From NCBI GenBank assembly GCA_026874595.1, contig CM049322.1, positions 42,024,340 through 42,088,339 on the forward strand: a stretch of DNA of 64,000 nucleotides, written 5' to 3'. Positions 61,401 to 64,000 of this stretch are shown here, in pieces (the first letter of the stretch is position 1; every line of letters starts with the position of its first letter). A program made the translations under genes and the position numbers. Origin of the DNA: Sipunculus nudus (Eukaryota > Annelida > Sipuncula > Golfingiida > Sipunculidae). The notes under the pieces were generated by a model that ran no database searches, was not told the DNA's origin, and saw nothing but the letters and a program-made list of their open reading frames with translations.

Positions 61401-61501
61401 ATACAAGAATAAATGTGACAGCGGTTCAGAATGTGTCTATCTCCCTTGGAGTAACTGCGAGCTGACAGGCGTGTGCCAGTTTGGAAGATGTTGCAGGACA
61501 C
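48080..61501 (+). CDS. Gene E: secreted protein of repeated six-Cys modules (3' end outside window)
   Basis: Exons 48080-48140, 54950-55045, 56590-56697 and 61397-61501 join in frame; every intron is phase 1 and the last donor (C|GTAAGT) leads out of the window. The signal peptide is MRSLGFLLSVCALLFFFGRA. Each later exon encodes one module with identical spacing C-x5-C-x7-C-x5-C-x4-C-C: CPDGTTC...DCFLGRCC, CPDDSAC...ECILGTCC and CDSGSEC...VCQFGRCC. The first begins CPDGTTC, like a granulin start, but the rest does not follow granulin spacing. I do not recognise the family; a compact three-disulfide fold is likely by inference. Phase 1-1 exons suit module duplication. The introns (6.8, 1.5 and 4.7 kb) are filled with transposons and minisatellites. 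Confidence 0.75.
48557..48641. repeat. Imperfect inverted repeat from SINE S4 fragments
   Basis: TAGATGGAAATGTTATACAC at the left and GTGTACCATTTCCATCTA at the right pair with a few mismatches, between two (TA)n arrays. The wording (ACACAGAAAAGTC, GAACAAGCATGGCTATTC) derives from SINE family S4. Confidence 0.75.
48734..49342. mobile_element. 609-bp TIR element flanked by TA
   Basis: The left end GTAGAGCGATGTATTTCCGA and right end, read inversely as GTAGAGCGCTGTTTTTCCGA, are TIRs of about 25 bp. Both sides are TA within (TA)n DNA, as expected for Tc1/mariner or pogo-type TA targets. The insertion split a microsatellite. There is no transposase frame. Confidence 0.8.
49384..49424. repeat. (GATA)n microsatellite
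   Basis: About ten GATA units continuous with the (TA)n array on its left. Confidence 0.95.
49905..50046 (-). mobile_element. tRNA-derived SINE, family S2, copy 3
   Basis: On the minus strand: GAGAGCTGAGCGGTAAAACG (A-box region), CCCGGTTCGATTCCCGG (B box) and GGTTGTAATTGTCCGTCGG. Confidence 0.75.
50291..52387. mobile_element. 2.1-kb non-autonomous element with about 100-bp TIRs
   Basis: The left end TGTAAAATCAGTGAATTTGT and the right end, read inversely as TGTAAAATCAGTCAATTTGT, begin TIRs that stay similar for about 100 bp, down to TCAGTTTATTTGACA. Motifs CAGTCAATTTG recur inside the TIRs. No transposase frame is present. It carries one copy of the GTGGGTTCA repeat; the other copy lies outside. 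It sits in gene E intron 1. Confidence 0.8.
51365..52020 (+). repeat. GTGGGTTCA-rich repeat, copy 1
   Basis: It matches 53165-53850 closely. It contains TGTGGGTTCA several times, the palindrome GTGTCTATTAGACAC, and the pair ACTGAACCCACA ... TGTGGGTTCAGT (51826-51868). Each copy is itself an internal near-duplicate of about 230 bp (GCCTAA-ATGCTTC starts). Confidence 0.85.
52388..52637 (+). pseudogene. Overlapping small ORFs: leader frame and Cys-containing frame
   Basis: An ATG at 52388 opens a hydrophobic leader (MIVTNLVINMMMILAVVSDA), continuing 67 codons. In the +1 frame, 52443-52637 holds a cysteine-spaced end (DECKKSIHGSWC, SSCSPL, VACSFA). The GC content is clearly above the surroundings. 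This could be a small secreted protein gene broken by a frameshift, or chance. It abuts the right end of the 2.1-kb element. Confidence 0.25.
53165..53850 (+). repeat. GTGGGTTCA-rich repeat, copy 2
   Basis: Direct copy of 51365-52020, with the same hairpin, ending CCTCCTTTAGGCTTCTTCTT and TTTACTTTATTCTCGTTAC. Confidence 0.85.
54010..54600. repeat. GC-rich CCGGGGTGATCCG / CGGCAGAGC mosaic
   Basis: Short words (TCCGGGGTGATCCG, CACGGCAGAGC, GTAGCTCTGCCG, ACCCCGGA) recur dozens of times in both orientations over 590 bp. It is not a fixed-period tandem array. It stands out from the AT-rich intron and gives false frames on both strands. Confidence 0.75.
54705..54915. repeat. 46-bp tandem repeat with alternating units
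   Basis: Four and a half units of 46 bp. Units alternate between AAATCGA-type and AAATGGA-type starts, so the higher-order period is 92 bp. The shared core is GGAATGCGACCG...GCGTGAGGAG. It ends about 35 bp before gene E exon 2. Confidence 0.85.
54950..55045 (+). CDS. Gene E exon 2: six-Cys module 1
   Basis: Acceptor ATTTGTTACAG, donor AAAG|GTATGA, phase 1-1, 96 nt. It encodes GHCPDGTTCRRGIGMTC and KKGDCFLGRCCDK. A 46-bp tandem repeat ends about 35 bp upstream. Confidence 0.85.
56265..56570 (+). repeat. Tandem repeat with acceptor-like units before exon 3
   Basis: About six diverged units of 45-50 bp (ACACTATTTTTAATTTTATG, TTATCTACAGTCGAGTT). Several units contain a T-rich tract plus CTACAG or TTACAG, like a 3' splice site. 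The array ends about 20 bp before the exon 3 acceptor. Confidence 0.75.
56590..56697 (+). CDS. Gene E exon 3: six-Cys module 2
   Basis: Acceptor CCTTTTTTAAG, donor AATG|GTGAGT, phase 1-1, 108 nt. It encodes RKNCPDDSACVRGFNTKC and KSGECILGTCCRN. Confidence 0.85.
56871..57412. mobile_element. 540-bp TIR element
   Basis: The left end TATAGTCCATTTCACCACCT and the right end, read inversely as TATAGTCCGTTTCATCCCCT, both continue GTCCACCTGTTTTTTG, giving TIRs of about 40 bp. A fragment of the same family is at 4985-5395. No coding capacity; it lies in gene E intron 3. Confidence 0.8.
58166..58330 (+). other. Possible decayed or variant six-Cys module exon
   Basis: The frame reads NECPIEHACLDKRASGC, matching the first half (C-x5-C-x7-C) of the gene E module, then diverges (TTNCNSDILYCSC). 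A good donor follows (TTC|GTGAGT), but at phase 0, and no good acceptor precedes it. It may be a non-functional module copy. Confidence 0.3.
61397..61501 (+). CDS. Gene E exon 4: six-Cys module 3
   Basis: Acceptor TTTTCTTCCACAG, donor ACAC|GTAAGT, phase 1-1, 105 nt. It encodes NKCDSGSECVYLPWSNC and LTGVCQFGRCCRT. Confidence 0.85.
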
Positions 61502-61602
61502 GTAAGTGATTATATATTTCAATATTTTTTTAAATTATTGTATAATTGAATTCATATATATCATATATCACATCAATATTCAGTAAAAGACTCAAAGTTT
61601 AA

Positions 61603-61817
61603 AGGGTCGGATGCAGGATTTTGGGAAAAGAGGGTTCCAACCCATGAGGCCTGATGACAAAATCTAAAAAAAAACAACAAAAAAAAGCAGTCCCTTAGTC
61701 TGGAGAAAAAGAAATGACGGGTTCCGGTCGCAAAAAAAAAATCACCTGAAACCTTTGAAAAGGGTCGGCTGAAAAGGTTCAGAACCCCTTGGACCCCCCT
61801 CTGGTTCCGCTTCTGGG
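61603..61817. repeat. MITE-like element with GGAT-CAGGATTTTGG termini, copy 3
   Basis: Diverged relative of 22722-22927 and 46138-46336, with poly-A interior and CTGGTTCCGCTTCTGG at the right end. Confidence 0.6.
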
Positions 61818-62383
61818 ATAAACTGTAGATTTTACGGGCAGATGTTCTTAAGTAATCTGTAAACGTTTATGTTGTAGATTTTAACGTCAGATGTTCTGAA
61901 GAAGCCTTTTACCTGATCATAAGTCTCGTTTACCCATTGGACTCCGCACCCCCCCCCCCCCCCCCCCGGAATTCCACCCCTGGCTTTAACAGCCGGCATA
62001 AGGAGACATTGATTCCTCCATGATACATACGTCATTAGTCAGAAAAAAAAACAATTCGCCAAAAATATCCCCATTCATTAATTATCATAGTAACTTTTAA
62101 AAATCCACGATTACAGCAACATAATTCAATTCATATCTATATGGTATTGTGAAAATCTATATAGGTTATTGCAATGTGCATATATTGAGTAATAGGCTCT
62201 TATTCAAACTGTAATGTTTAAACATTATGCACGAATCATTGACAAATTTTTTATCACATCTAGTTGGCCGTGGTATATTTATAAATGAATCCGTATAATA
62301 CACGCATTATAGTCCGGGCAATCAAACAAACTGAGGGGGTTACATGCCACTATTTACAATATTTTTATTTTCAGTGTAATGCC

Positions 62384-63707
62384 TTTCAGTGAGGTCCCCC
62401 GATCGCCATCGTAAATGTCTAAAATTATCTTTTCAGGGGAAATGTGTCTATTTTGCATGAAATCAAAATTCGATGCCCCCATTACTGAAAATATTTTTGT
62501 TAGTGTCCAAGTGTCCAAACCTAAGTTTTCAAGGTCGGTGAACATAACGGACACATTTGCAAATTGATGTTTTTGCATATTATGCAAACTATTATCAATC
62601 ATTAGAGAAAGATATTTTTTTTATCTTTTTTTTCACCAAAGTATATGTATCCATTTCGCACACAGCAAATGTCCGAAGCTGTGTTTTCAGGGTCAGTAAG
62701 CACGAAAAACACACTTTCAACTGAAATTTTGAAATATTTGAATTTAATCTGCAAAATATGTAAATTAGTATCCACAAACTTGGCAACCATGTATTCCATT
62801 AAACAATCAAAAGTGCAAACCTGTGTTTTCATGGTCACTGAGCATTACTGGTAGTTATTTCAAATACAAAATAGAATAACTATATACGAATTAGATACTT
62901 CAATACCCTTTCTATACAAGTGTTGTTTGCTGTGCTTGTTTTTCCCACCCAAAGTGAAACATTACCTACGACTGCATCGGATTTTTCGTTCAAGCACTTG
63001 TACCAGTTCAATTTATCATCCATTTATCATTTAAGCGTCCGTATGACACTTTTCAAATATATATAGTATGTACCACTATCTCTCTGTTCGGACGCCGCTG
63101 ACTTTTGTCATATCTCTTTCCAATAAAAAAAATATATCAGGGGTACGTTGGGATAGGGGGTCTCTCTCAAAGCGGCTTATAGCCTATTGTCTTAATCTGT
63201 AAATGATGTTTGCGGATCATTTAAAATTATCTATTCTCATCTGTGAAAAGGTGTAAACGTTATAGGTAACGCGGTACCATTATCTTATCTCTATCTTCTA
63301 TTGTAGCCAGCTAATTTTCATAGTCATAAATTCCTGAAATCATATTCAAGGTAACTGTCAAATTATGCATTTGTAAATGTTCCTCTCATATTCATTGACC
63401 ATAAAAACCATAGGTTTGGAAATATGCCTTGTTTCAACCAGATACTTAAAAACATAATTAAAGTGAAAATATGAATTTTCCTTAATGGGGATGATACTTT
63501 CCATTATGAGCAAATTATATTCAAAATATCAGTTTTCAACTGTGTTGTGTCATGTTGACCATAAAAACATAGTTTTGAACACTTTATTTATCTAAATTGT
63601 GTACTTTGATATATAAATACAATAAAAATGAATTCTCAGTAATTACGGTATCTAATTTGGATTTTTTTCAGACCTATAGTATGATCTATTAATGGACCTC
63701 ACTGAAA
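62384..63707. mobile_element. 1.3-kb element with TTTCAGTGAGGTCC termini
   Basis: TTTCAGTGAGGTCC at 62384-62397 and its exact inverse at 63694-63707 bound the unit. Inside, a motif like TTTTCA-GGTCAGTGA-CA recurs (62527, 62687, 62825), and ACCATAAAAAC recurs (63400, 63560), indicating internal tandem duplication. The minus-strand ORFs over it show no known domain. Confidence 0.6.
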
Positions 63708-64000
63708 TGTCTTGCAGTAAAATAAATTCTGTTGCAACTAGTGCTTGGTGATTGTATTAATTTGCCTAGACTATTACTATAGTAGAGCGTCATTTATCCG
63801 ATAAGCACGGAGGACAGGTTTTTTGTTCGGATAAATAATTCAATACAATTCACAAAACTTGCCAACCTGTAGCCAAGCATCGGAGTGTACAAGAGATTGA
63901 AAGACATTAATTCATGAAGCTACTCTAAAATTAACGTTTTCATCAGCTTTTTCGTTAGATGTCAATGCATTTGGTCAGTTCACGTAAAATACATCGAACT

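Larger units (their letters stand above)
61502..64000. other. Gene E intron 4 and right edge
   Basis: No further six-Cys module exon was found to the window edge. The stretch holds a MITE copy, a poly-C run (61950-61967), the TIR element at 62384-63707 and pogo-like wording near 63780. Confidence 0.5.

Overview
The window is eukaryotic and intron-rich. It shows GT-AG splice junctions, long introns, many (TA)n arrays, tRNA-derived SINEs, MITE-like inverted-repeat elements and one probable LTR. The protein families (membrane C-type-lectin-like receptors, a granulin relative, a four-EF-hand protein, a secreted cysteine-module protein) and the repeat style suggest a lophotrochozoan, most likely a mollusc and perhaps a bivalve. 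That assignment is inference. I built the gene models by hand from reading frames, splice sites and intron phase; no transcript evidence was available.

Layout. Gene A (minus, 1319-10294) is a complete five-exon, 400-aa type I receptor: signal peptide, one C-type-lectin-like domain (CTLD), one membrane span, and a long tail with SH3-type and YENV tyrosine motifs. Gene B (plus, 14682-22654) is its divergently transcribed paralogue, with two CTLDs, one membrane span and a shorter tail carrying YMVM and YENV; its first exon is not settled. Gene C (minus, 25274-35110) is a complete six-exon, 219-aa secreted granulin-like protein rich in Cys-Cys pairs. Gene D (plus, 41609-43261) is a two-exon, 141-aa protein with four EF-hands. 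Gene E (plus, 48080 to beyond the right edge) has a signal-peptide exon followed by at least three phase 1-1 exons, each encoding one copy of the same six-cysteine module, C-x5-C-x7-C-x5-C-x4-C-C. Two orphan tail-like terminal exons (968-1090 plus, 46571-46764 minus) may belong to further receptor genes or gene fragments.

Between and inside the genes lies a mosaic of repeats: several TIR elements (50291-52387, 48734-49342, 56871-57412, 62384-63707, 9752-10093), four tRNA-related SINE families, a probable solo or truncated LTR (24369-25135), several minisatellites, and dispersed families with four or five copies each. A recurring theme is tandem repeats or duplications that abut an exon and carry copies of its splice signal (genes A, C and E).

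Functionally the window looks like a neighbourhood of secreted and surface cysteine-rich proteins. The two CTLD receptors could signal through tyrosine-based tails, while the granulin-like and six-cysteine-module proteins would be exported. A shared role in immunity or recognition is inference only.
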